Positions 1 to 7,701 of a stretch of DNA of 64,000 nt are shown here, in pieces; position 1 is the first letter of the stretch; every line of letters begins with the position of its first letter. This DNA is from UBA7960 sp964348755 (GTDB lineage: Bacteria; Bacteroidota; Bacteroidia; Bacteroidales; UBA7960). The notes beneath the pieces are model-generated. The model searched no databases, was not told the origin of the DNA, and worked only from the letters and a program-made list of their open reading frames with translations. The stretch covers positions 1-64,000 of the forward strand of contig CAYGDW010000008.1 of the NCBI GenBank assembly GCA_964348755.1, read 5' to 3'. The position numbers were made by a program, and so were the translations under genes.

Positions 1-45
1 AACTTGGAATTGCAATATGTTGATATACAATATAATATTAAAACG

Positions 46-1368
46 TTAGTCAGAACCTATAAACGAAGGTTGGTTTCTTTCGCGCAGGTTGTAGGGCCGC
101 GCATCAAGCCACAAGCCATTGTTTTGCGCGTCGAAAGAATGCCAGGTTTCGACCGGCGTACGAAGGAAAAACCATTCGAAAGGCAAAACACCATTCGAAA
201 AATTTTCTGTAAATGAAAAATTACCCCTTTTCATAAACCCAGGTTCATTTTCTTTTGACACAACGCCCTCGGGCATATCAAGAATCATTGGTATTTCTTT
301 TCCGGGTTCGAGTATAACCGGCCACTTTTCCTCATTCCATGTAACCGGCAGCAAAAATGTTTCGCGTCCAATATTAAAATGGTTGTCGGGGTTGTAGGGT
401 CGGCATGCCAAAAACACTGCAAACCAGTTGCCATTTGGATCCTGAATCATATCGGCATGGCCGGCATTTGTAACTGGATTTTGGCGGTACTTGTCGAGGT
501 CGCGTTGCGTCAGTATTGGGTTTCCGGAGTAGGTATCGTAAGGGCCCCATATATTTTTGCTTCGGAATATCACCTGAGAGTGGTTTATGGAAGTTCCGCC
601 TTCGGCAGCCAGCAGGTAGTAATATCCGTGGAGTTTGTAAATGTGTGGGCCTTCGATCCATATTGGCTTTTGGCTAAGGTCGTGCCCGCCATCGCGCAGA
701 ACAACACGCGGACCAAAGGTTGTATTGGTTTTCACGTCAAACTCTTGCATCCAGGTTGCTTTATGCCCTTCGTATAGGGGTGGGTAGGCCGGATCCTGGT
801 TGTTTAGCAGGTACGCACGGCCATCGTCGTCAAAAAACAGCGAGGGGTCAATGCCGGGCACTTCGGGCAGCCACACCGGGTTGCTCCAGGGGCCAGCCGG
901 GTCTTTGGCCGTTACCACAAAGTTGCCTCCACCTCCAACATAGGTGGTGGTAAGGTAAAACAGGTCGTTGTGCGGGTTGTAGGCAATGGCTGGCGCAAAA
1001 ATGCCCCACGACACAGGTTGATTGGTGTTTATGAACTGTTCGGGCCTGTGGAGTACATGGCCAATTTGCTGCCAGTTTACCAGATCATTGCTATGAAATA
1101 CGGGAATACCGGGAAAAAAAGAAAATGTAGAGTTTACCAGATAATAATCGTTTCCTTTTCGGCAAATGCTCGGATCGGGAAAAAAGCCCGACAGTATGGG
1201 GTTGTAGAACTGGCCATCGCCAAGCGGGTTTTCGTTAAAGAAATTATCGTTGCCGATGTATTTCACATATTCAAAAAAGGCCTTTCCTTCTTTAATATTT
1301 ACCTTTTGAGGTTCGGTACAGGCCCAGGCCACACTTATTATTAGAGCAATAAGGAGTAACTTTTTCAT
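46..1368 (-). CDS. GH43 beta-xylosidase/arabinofuranosidase lipoprotein, C-terminally truncated
   Basis: Predicted exo-acting glycosidase releasing xylose or arabinose from xylan fragments. From ATG 1368 (an upstream TTG is less likely) the protein has a signal peptide ending in AWAC (Cys17), so it is probably a lipoprotein. The five-bladed GH43 catalytic domain covers roughly residues 50-365, with the expected triad: Asp65 (GFFPDPS), Asp174 (GIDPS) and Glu239 (WIEGPH). A C-terminal beta-sandwich domain begins near residue 380 but stops after about 60 residues at NQPSFIGSD, where related enzymes (from memory) continue with an RRQ motif and over 100 more residues. The catalytic domain looks intact, so activity is possible but stability is uncertain. 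It is the last gene of the leftward xylan operon, 27 bases after the next GH43. Confidence 0.85.
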   Translation of the reverse strand: MKKLLLIALIISVAWACTEPQKVNIKEGKAFFEYVKYIGNDNFFNENPLGDGQFYNPILSGFFPDPSICRKGNDYYLVNSTFSFFPGIPVFHSNDLVNWQQIGHVLHRPEQFINTNQPVSWGIFAPAIAYNPHNDLFYLTTTYVGGGGNFVVTAKDPAGPWSNPVWLPEVPGIDPSLFFDDDGRAYLLNNQDPAYPPLYEGHKATWMQEFDVKTNTTFGPRVVLRDGGHDLSQKPIWIEGPHIYKLHGYYYLLAAEGGTSINHSQVIFRSKNIWGPYDTYSGNPILTQRDLDKYRQNPVTNAGHADMIQDPNGNWFAVFLACRPYNPDNHFNIGRETFLLPVTWNEEKWPVILEPGKEIPMILDMPEGVVSKENEPGFMKRGNFSFTENFSNGVLPFEWFFLRTPVETWHSFDAQNNGLWLDARPYNLRERNQPSFIGSD

Positions 1369-1395
1369 TTTCAATAATTTTTAGGTTAAGATATT

Positions 1396-2364
1396 TTACA
1401 GCAAGCCATCAATGGTTTTAATGGTTCCGTCGGGGGCTAATTCGAGTTCAATTACCTTTATGCTCCTCAGCCATGTTTTTCCGCCAGAGCGCACGCTGTC
1501 GTGATAAAACAGGTACCATTTTCCTTTGAATTCGCAAATTGAATGGTGTGTGGTCCAACCTACTACCGGAGTAAGGATTTTACCTTTGTATGTGAAGGGG
1601 CCGTATGGGTTATCGCCTTCGGCATAGCAAAGAAAGTGCGTATTTCCTGTAGAATAGGAAAAATAATATTTGCCATTATACTTGTGCATCCAAGGGCCTT
1701 CAAAATAACGCCGGTCATGGTCTTCCGCCCTGAGGGGCATGCCATTCTCGTCGAGAATAATCACATCAATTGGTTCTTGGTCAAATTGAAGCATATCGGG
1801 TGACAAACGTGCAACTTTTGCACAAAGTGCAGGCTCATTGTCGGCGGGTTCGTGCCCACATTCTATGGCTTTATTGTTTCGGTATCGCTGGAGCTGGCCG
1901 CCCCAAAGGCCACCAAAGTACATAAAAAACTGACCATCGCCGCTGTCGAAAACAGCAGGGTCGATACTGTAACTACCCTTTATTGGGTCGGTTTGCGGCA
2001 CAAAAGGCCCTTCAGGTTTGTTGCTTATGGCTACCCCAATTCTGAAAATATCGTTTTTATCCTTGAGGGGAAAATAGAGATAGTACTTTCCATCCTTAAA
2101 AGCGGCATCGGGCGCCCAAAGTTGGCGCCCTGCCCAGGGTATATCCTTTACAGAAAGAACAACCCCATGGTCGGTAACCGGGCCATTAATATCGTCCAAA
2201 GAATACACGTGATAGTCGCGCATATCGAAATGGTCTCCAAGGTCGTTTTCAGGAATACCGGCATCCACATCGTGCGAAGGGTATAAGTAAATACGGCCAT
2301 TGAAAACATGGGCTGATGGATCGGCCGAGTAAAGGTCTTCGACTAAATATCTGGGTTTTTTCAT
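1396..2364 (-). CDS. GH43 (subfamily 1-like) xylosidase/arabinofuranosidase
   Basis: A compact single-domain GH43 of 322 residues, predicted to cleave xylosyl or arabinosyl units from short oligosaccharides. The triad is visible: Asp15 (YSADPSAH), Asp135 (SIDPAV) and Glu222 (RYFEGPW). There is no signal peptide (it starts MKKPRYLVEDLYS), which with the neighbouring inner-membrane symporter suggests a cytoplasmic enzyme acting on imported xylo-oligosaccharides. It lacks the beta-sandwich domain of the neighbouring GH43. It sits between GH10 (35 bases upstream) and the truncated GH43 (27 bases downstream), all on the minus strand. The exact split between xylosidase and arabinofuranosidase activity cannot be read from sequence. 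Confidence 0.9.
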   Translation of the reverse strand: MKKPRYLVEDLYSADPSAHVFNGRIYLYPSHDVDAGIPENDLGDHFDMRDYHVYSLDDINGPVTDHGVVLSVKDIPWAGRQLWAPDAAFKDGKYYLYFPLKDKNDIFRIGVAISNKPEGPFVPQTDPIKGSYSIDPAVFDSGDGQFFMYFGGLWGGQLQRYRNNKAIECGHEPADNEPALCAKVARLSPDMLQFDQEPIDVIILDENGMPLRAEDHDRRYFEGPWMHKYNGKYYFSYSTGNTHFLCYAEGDNPYGPFTYKGKILTPVVGWTTHHSICEFKGKWYLFYHDSVRSGGKTWLRSIKVIELELAPDGTIKTIDGLL

Positions 2365-2399
2365 ATTTAATTTTTTAATGGTTTATGCTTTTAACAACA

Positions 2400-3545
2400 C
2401 TATTGGCGTTTTGCATCGAGTGCATCGTTTATAATTGTTTGGACAATGGGCTTGGGCTGAAGGTTTCGGTCGAAAAGCAGCGGAAAATCGGTACGTCCAC
2501 GAATAGGCCAGTAATTGAGCCACGATTGACCATCGTGCAAGCCCCACATGGTTACCCTGTGCAACTTATCATGATGTTTTAGGAAAAGTCTGAAAAAATC
2601 GCGGTAGCGGTTGTGAAGTTTGGTGGCAACAGAATCGGGAAGGCCGTGGGCATAAGGGTTTAACTCAGGAAAGTACTCCAGGCTGAAGTTTACGTCGGCG
2701 GTGAGGACTTCGCCAGGCCTGGGCAGGGTTGTAATATCCAATTCGGTTACCATTACATCCACTCCAAGCTCGTGAAAGGCTATAATGCTTTTTTCAAATT
2801 CTTCGATTGGCGGAAACTCAAGATGTTCGTGGCCTTGAATACCAACTCCATGAATGGGAATGCCTTTTTCCTGAAGAATTTTTACCAATCGAACGGCTCC
2901 ATCCCTTTTTGCAGGTTTGGCCAGGTTATAGTCGTTGTAATACAGCCGTGCTGCGGGATCAGCCTCGTGAGCAAATTTAAATGCAAGTTCAAAATACTCG
3001 GGGCCAATAATCTGGTAAAACTTGCTTGGCCGCCATGAGCCATCTTCCAGGATTGCCTCATTTACCACATCCCATGACTGTACCCTGCCTTTATACCTAC
3101 CTACCACTGCTTTTATATGGGTGCGCATCCTTTCAATTAACACTTCGCGCGAAACATCATTGCCATTGGCATCGACAAAAAACCAGGCCGGTGCCTGCGA
3201 ATGCCAGATAAGGGTGTGGCCAACCATATACATATTGTTATTAACCCCAAGCTCAACAAACTTGTCGGCATAGGTAAAATCGAACTGGCCTTCGGCTGGC
3301 TGAATAACTTCACTTTTCATGATGTTTTCGGCAGTAATGGAGTTAAAGTGATTCAACACGATACTTTGAGCTGCCGAATCCGAGCCATCAATCTGCTCGC
3401 TGTTTATTGCCACCCCAAAGTAGAAAAAATCTTTGAATGCGTTTTGAAGGGTAGGCTCTGAAACTTGTTTTGGTGAGCAGGCATTTAAAAAACCTGCTAA
3501 AATCACACCAACTGTAATTGAACTGAATTTTAAAAAACTTTTCAT
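2400..3545 (-). CDS. GH10 endo-1,4-beta-xylanase lipoprotein
   Basis: Endo-xylanase of family GH10, 381 residues, essentially a single TIM barrel after the lipoprotein signal (LNAC, Cys23). The acid/base Glu163 is in WDVVNEA and the nucleophile Glu268 in VTELDI; TAEN, GHTLIWH and the C-terminal WGLHDGQSW are further family hallmarks. Without carbohydrate-binding modules it probably cuts oligosaccharides at the membrane rather than crystalline xylan. It is preceded by an unusual duplicated leader (3543-3735) and followed 35 bases later by GH43. A second GH10 lies at 10400-11515; they are only moderately alike, so one may be surface-exposed and the other periplasmic, though this is inference. 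Confidence 0.95.
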   Translation of the reverse strand: MKSFLKFSSITVGVILAGFLNACSPKQVSEPTLQNAFKDFFYFGVAINSEQIDGSDSAAQSIVLNHFNSITAENIMKSEVIQPAEGQFDFTYADKFVELGVNNNMYMVGHTLIWHSQAPAWFFVDANGNDVSREVLIERMRTHIKAVVGRYKGRVQSWDVVNEAILEDGSWRPSKFYQIIGPEYFELAFKFAHEADPAARLYYNDYNLAKPAKRDGAVRLVKILQEKGIPIHGVGIQGHEHLEFPPIEEFEKSIIAFHELGVDVMVTELDITTLPRPGEVLTADVNFSLEYFPELNPYAHGLPDSVATKLHNRYRDFFRLFLKHHDKLHRVTMWGLHDGQSWLNYWPIRGRTDFPLLFDRNLQPKPIVQTIINDALDAKRQ

Positions 3546-3735
3546 CCGTAAATAATTTTTAAATTAAGGTCGGATGGAACTCGCATGATGAATTTTCATC
3601 CTTGTTTGTGTTTTACGAATCATGCTCGTTTCATCCGTAAATAAATTTTTAAGTTAAGGTTGGATGGAAAACCATGTTTGTTATTTTTTTTGGTGTTTGT
3701 GTTTAATCCGCAAACATGTTCGTTTCATCTGTTTA
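3543..3735 (-). repeat. Imperfect tandem leader repeats upstream of GH10
   Basis: The block TTCATCCGTAAATAA, an A/T run, AAGGT and GGATGGAA occurs from 3541 and again from about 3630, a period of 89-90 bases. A third partial copy (TTCATCTGTTTA) begins near 3724. The first copy contains the GH10 start codon. On the minus strand each copy carries an ATGAAA, so the leader looks like two or three duplicated 5' ends of the gene. CATCCG/CGGATG can pair within a copy. Confidence 0.7.
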
Positions 3736-3767
3736 CAAAATTGATATAAATTCGTTGCCCTGAGGTA

Positions 3768-5240
3768 TTACGAGTTTGAGGCTCTGCGTTCCTGAAGTTC
3801 TTTTTCTATTAGCGATTCGGTATTCTTGTCTATTTCATAAAAGAAAAGGCAAACCACCCCCATCATAAAGGTCAGAAACGGAATTACACTCACTGCCAAT
3901 TTTATACCCTGCACGGTATTTTCGGTCTGTACTTCGAGCCCACCCTGGTAACCCACGGTAGCCAGGATTCCGGCCACAAGCGATCCGCCAATGCTCAGAC
4001 CGCTTTTTAATCCGAACAGCATGGCTGAAAAAATAATGGCAGTTGCCCTTCGGTTGTTTTTCCATTCGGAATAATCGGCCACATCGGCTATCATGGCCCA
4101 AAGCAAAGGTATTGTAAGGCCATAAAAGAAACCATGCAACAATTGGCTGATTACTACCAATGCAACCATTTGGGCGGGGATAAAGAAAAATGCCAACACA
4201 AAAAGAGCCGACAGGAAAAGTGCGATACGAAATACATCACGTTTCCCAAACCGATCGGCCAAGCCTTTTGAGAATGAAATACCAATAATCATCATAATAA
4301 TTCCCACGGCATTAAACAGACTGAAGCCAGATGTGGAAGGGTCTTGGGGCCATTGAAACCCTGTAAGCCCAATTCCGACAAAAAAGTTGTTAAGGTTTTC
4401 TATAAAACTATTGAAACCGATGGCACTAAGGAAAGTGGCCAGGTTAGCATCGCCCAGATAATTTTCGAAGTAATAAACCAGCATCCCTCCCCTGAGCGAT
4501 AGCGTGATAAAAAGAAATACTGTAAGAGTTAGAACGGCAATCCAGGGTTTGTTTTTTACCAGGTCGCGCAAATCGTCGCTAACTTTTGTTTTTTGTTGAG
4601 CTGGTGGCAAAATTCGTTCGCGGGTTGTAAGAAAGGTGATAATAAAAAACACGATTCCCACGGAAGCAAAAATCCCCATGACTTTTTCAAAACCAACAGT
4701 TTGGTCGCCACCACCCAGAATAAGCACCAATGGGAGCAACAATACCTGAACTACAAATTGTGCAACCATTACCGCCGTAAACCGATAGGATGAAATGCTG
4801 TTTCGCTCGGCCATATTGCCGGTAATAACGCCACTAAGCGCCGCGTATGGCAGGTTGTTGGCTGTGTAAACCAATACCAGCAGAATGTATGTGATAAGCG
4901 CATAGGCAATTTTACCTCCCTGGCCGAAAAGCGGAGTGCTGAATGCCAGCAGCGCTATAACCCCAAATGGTATTGCTGTCCATAGTATCCAGGGACGGAA
5001 TTTGCCCCAACGGGTACTGGTACGGTCGGCAATAATGCCCATAACCGGGGTAAAAAAAGCCCCAACCATGCCACCGGTAAAAATTATTGCCGAAGCAGCA
5101 GCAGCAGGAATTTGATACACATCGGTATAGAAAAATGCAAGGAAAGTCATCAGGGTTTGAAAAATAAGGTTTGCCGATAGGTCGCCGAGGCTGTACCCAA
5201 TTTTTTCCAAAACAGTAACCTTCGAAGTTTTTGCTTTCAT
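3768..5240 (-). CDS. GPH-family sugar:cation symporter (MFS)
   Basis: A 490-residue polytopic inner-membrane protein with about twelve hydrophobic segments. It resembles the glycoside-pentoside-hexuronide:cation symporter family (the MelB/XynT group): an N-terminal EKIGYSLGDLSAN stretch and RWGKFRPW in the loop after the second membrane segment are family signatures. In this operon the likely cargo is xylo-oligosaccharides or aldouronic acids produced in the periplasm by GH10, GH115 and GH67. It lies 40 bases after GH67 and upstream of GH10. The substrate is inferred from context only. Confidence 0.88.
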   Translation of the reverse strand: MKAKTSKVTVLEKIGYSLGDLSANLIFQTLMTFLAFFYTDVYQIPAAAASAIIFTGGMVGAFFTPVMGIIADRTSTRWGKFRPWILWTAIPFGVIALLAFSTPLFGQGGKIAYALITYILLVLVYTANNLPYAALSGVITGNMAERNSISSYRFTAVMVAQFVVQVLLLPLVLILGGGDQTVGFEKVMGIFASVGIVFFIITFLTTRERILPPAQQKTKVSDDLRDLVKNKPWIAVLTLTVFLFITLSLRGGMLVYYFENYLGDANLATFLSAIGFNSFIENLNNFFVGIGLTGFQWPQDPSTSGFSLFNAVGIIMMIIGISFSKGLADRFGKRDVFRIALFLSALFVLAFFFIPAQMVALVVISQLLHGFFYGLTIPLLWAMIADVADYSEWKNNRRATAIIFSAMLFGLKSGLSIGGSLVAGILATVGYQGGLEVQTENTVQGIKLAVSVIPFLTFMMGVVCLFFYEIDKNTESLIEKELQERRASNS

Positions 5241-5280
5241 AAGAATATTTAATTAAAATGAGAAAAAATTTGGAGTATCG

Positions 5281-7419
5281 CTAATTATGATGTTGCAAAT
5301 CAAGTTTTATTTTTTTAAGCTCTTCGAGGTCGCTGATAGGCCTTTCGAGGTGATAGGGAATTGGCATACCCGAGTAGGTTTGAAAATACAGCATAATGGC
5401 ATCGCGCCACCACACGGCTGTACGTATTTGCCTTCGGAGCCTTGATTGCACATGGGTAAACCGCTGATTGTCAATAAAGGGTTCGAGCTTATCCCAGGTT
5501 TTTTGATAGCTGCGTACTGAATCTACACCTTCCTGGTACTTGTGCGCCATTTCAGCCCAAAGTGTGCGTCCGCTATTCATTTTATGGTTCCAAGGCACGC
5601 GATGATACCAAAGTAAATATTTTTCGGGAACGGTGGCTAAGTTGTTAAATTTTTCGTTGAGCGGATAGTGGTATTGGTCAACTGCGCCGCTTCCGGTTCG
5701 GGTTCTGTCAAAGCCAATCGCCTCAGTAGCTGCCTGGTGGTAATACCGTGGCAGCCAGTCGGGGCGGGCACCCGGCACATAGCACCAAGGCTCGGGTCCA
5801 TAATGGTGCCCCCATGCAAAAAGGTGATGCAGCCCTAAAGGCATCATATAATTGATAACAGTTTCCAGCGACGACATCATTAAATCCTTTACTGGTTTAC
5901 GGAAAGCCGGATTGTGAGTAAAAGTCATACGTATCCATTCATCGGCAATTTCGTCGGCACTCAGTTGGTGGTTCCAAGCCTGCCGGCCGAAGGCGTACCA
6001 GTTTGCCTGTGCAAAATGGTGGCCGGTCCAGTTGGAATCGCGCCCAATATTGGCCACACCAGCAATACCGTTTAGGCGGTTTGGCAGAAGTGTGCCGTCA
6101 GTCATTTTGGCCACAGTAGAGCCCTGTCCAAAAGCCCAGGTATCAGCCCTTAGCATTTCTTCATTTTGCGTGCCGAGGTAAACCAGGTGGTCAGAAAAAC
6201 CGGTATATTCCTGGGTAATTTGTACCTCAACCAACAGAGCAGTTTTTTTGAGTGCTCCGAAAATGGGGCTAAATGGCTCGCGAGGCTGAAAATCGACAGG
6301 GCCTGATTTTGCCTGAATGATAACATTTTGGTGATATTGACCATCGTATGGCACAAATTCAAGGTAGGCCTCTTTGGCACGGTCAACCCCTTCGGGTTCA
6401 TAAACAAAGGCGCGCCAAATTACAATGCCATTATAAGGATTAAGCGCCTCGGCCAGCATATTTGCACCCTCAACGTGGCTGCGGCCATAATCGAGCGGAC
6501 CGGGCTGCCCCTCAGAATTTGCCTTTACCAAAAACCCTCCAAAATCAGGGATCAACTGGTAAATTTCATTGGCTTTAGATTTCCACCAGTTGCGTACCTC
6601 TGGCAGCAAAGGATCGGCCGAGGGCAACCCATCGAGAACCATTGGCGAGGCAAAGTTTATTGATAAAAACATTCTTACTCCATAGGGTCTGAATATATCG
6701 GCAAGGGTTTTAACCTTTAAAAGGTAATCGCGGCTTAGTATCTGCGGGTCGGCATTGACATTATTGGGGGTCATGGCATTGATACCCACTGAAGCATTGG
6801 CCCGGGCATATTGGGCGTATCGTGGCGAAATTTTTGATGGCACCTCATTCCACATCCACAATGAGTGGCCGGCATACCCTCTTTCAATGGTCCCGTTCAG
6901 GTTGTCCCAGTGGTTGAGCATGCGAAGATCGAACTTTGGTTCGCTCACTACCGAATAGGTGGCAGAAAACTGCTCGGTTTGAATGGCCCTGATAAGACCG
7001 AAAACTCCATAGAGCACACCTACCGGAGTTGGCGAAGCAATTACCAGCATAGAACGGTTGTTTCTTACAATGGGTCTAATAATATATCCATCGCGGTGTA
7101 GTTTGGAAAGTTCGGATCTAAGCCCGAGCTGATTGGCAATGCGGCTACCACCTGTTGCAAGCACAATGGTTTGGCTGGCAGGCCTGGTTGTGTGCCTTAA
7201 CTCATTACCAGTAAACCCTTTTATGGCCTGCTGAAGTTCTTCTGCCGCCAGTTTAAGGCTGGGGTTGCTTAAGTCGGCATTTACATTTAGTAAGGTTTGC
7301 GAAACCAAAGTCCTCATTGGGTCGCTCACAGGTTCGTAGCGAAGCCACAACCGGCTGCCATCTTCGGCCCGGGCCACAAATGCCATCATTAACAGCAAGG
7401 CAATTGTTGTTTTTTTCAT
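5281..7419 (-). CDS. GH67 alpha-glucuronidase
   Basis: Releases (4-O-methyl-)glucuronic acid from the non-reducing terminal xylose of aldouronic acids. The 712-residue length is normal for GH67. Matching known GH67 enzymes from memory, the acid is Glu303 (KANSEGQPGP) and the bases are Asp376 (GPVDFQ) and Glu404 (ITQEYTG); the 28-residue spacing between the last two equals that in Geobacillus AguA. A Sec signal peptide (MKKTTIALLLMMAFVARA) places it in the periplasm. It follows GH115 after a 282-base gap with a terminator-like hairpin, so it may have its own promoter, and it precedes the symporter by 40 bases. Confidence 0.95.
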   Translation of the reverse strand: MKKTTIALLLMMAFVARAEDGSRLWLRYEPVSDPMRTLVSQTLLNVNADLSNPSLKLAAEELQQAIKGFTGNELRHTTRPASQTIVLATGGSRIANQLGLRSELSKLHRDGYIIRPIVRNNRSMLVIASPTPVGVLYGVFGLIRAIQTEQFSATYSVVSEPKFDLRMLNHWDNLNGTIERGYAGHSLWMWNEVPSKISPRYAQYARANASVGINAMTPNNVNADPQILSRDYLLKVKTLADIFRPYGVRMFLSINFASPMVLDGLPSADPLLPEVRNWWKSKANEIYQLIPDFGGFLVKANSEGQPGPLDYGRSHVEGANMLAEALNPYNGIVIWRAFVYEPEGVDRAKEAYLEFVPYDGQYHQNVIIQAKSGPVDFQPREPFSPIFGALKKTALLVEVQITQEYTGFSDHLVYLGTQNEEMLRADTWAFGQGSTVAKMTDGTLLPNRLNGIAGVANIGRDSNWTGHHFAQANWYAFGRQAWNHQLSADEIADEWIRMTFTHNPAFRKPVKDLMMSSLETVINYMMPLGLHHLFAWGHHYGPEPWCYVPGARPDWLPRYYHQAATEAIGFDRTRTGSGAVDQYHYPLNEKFNNLATVPEKYLLWYHRVPWNHKMNSGRTLWAEMAHKYQEGVDSVRSYQKTWDKLEPFIDNQRFTHVQSRLRRQIRTAVWWRDAIMLYFQTYSGMPIPYHLERPISDLEELKKIKLDLQHHN

Positions 7420-7537
7420 TGATATATAGGTTTTTTAGTGAATATTCAGATTGGTTGCCATTTATAATTTATAAAGGATTGCCATGCGCCAAGTTGCCAG
7501 GAACTAAATTTAAGCCTGTTTGTCAATGCTTTGTATC

Positions 7538-7577
7538 GCCGGCATTAATATTAATAACAAAAGATTAATAAGCCGGC
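7538..7577. promoter_or_regulatory. Inverted repeat in the GH67 leader
   Basis: GCCGGC at 7538-7543 and again at 7572-7577 flank ATTAAT repeats, giving a symmetrical element about 120 bases upstream of the GH67 start. It could be a second hairpin or a protein-binding site. No promoter box was recognised nearby. The rest of 7420-7701 holds only the terminator at 7629-7676. Confidence 0.35.
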
Positions 7578-7628
7578 AAATTTCAATTTAACAATTATCC
7601 AAGGTTGTAATTAAAAGGTTTAATAAAA

Positions 7629-7676
7629 ATGGGGTCAACAATAACCTGCTTAAAACCAGCAAAAAGTTGACCCCAT
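7629..7676 (-). terminator. Rho-independent terminator after GH115
   Basis: An 11-base perfect stem (ATGGGGTCAAC with GTTGACCCCAT) and 26-base loop lie just downstream of the GH115 stop. On the minus strand the stem is followed by a T-rich stretch. This may separate GH67 and later genes from the upstream transcript or reduce read-through. Confidence 0.7.
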
Positions 7677-7701
7677 AACTCCCAAACCAACCAAAACATA
7701 A

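Noticed and set aside
7420..7701. Possible small RNA or unannotated gene in the longest gap
   Set aside because: Only a terminator and a GCCGGC inverted repeat are visible; no credible open frame or RNA gene fold was found.
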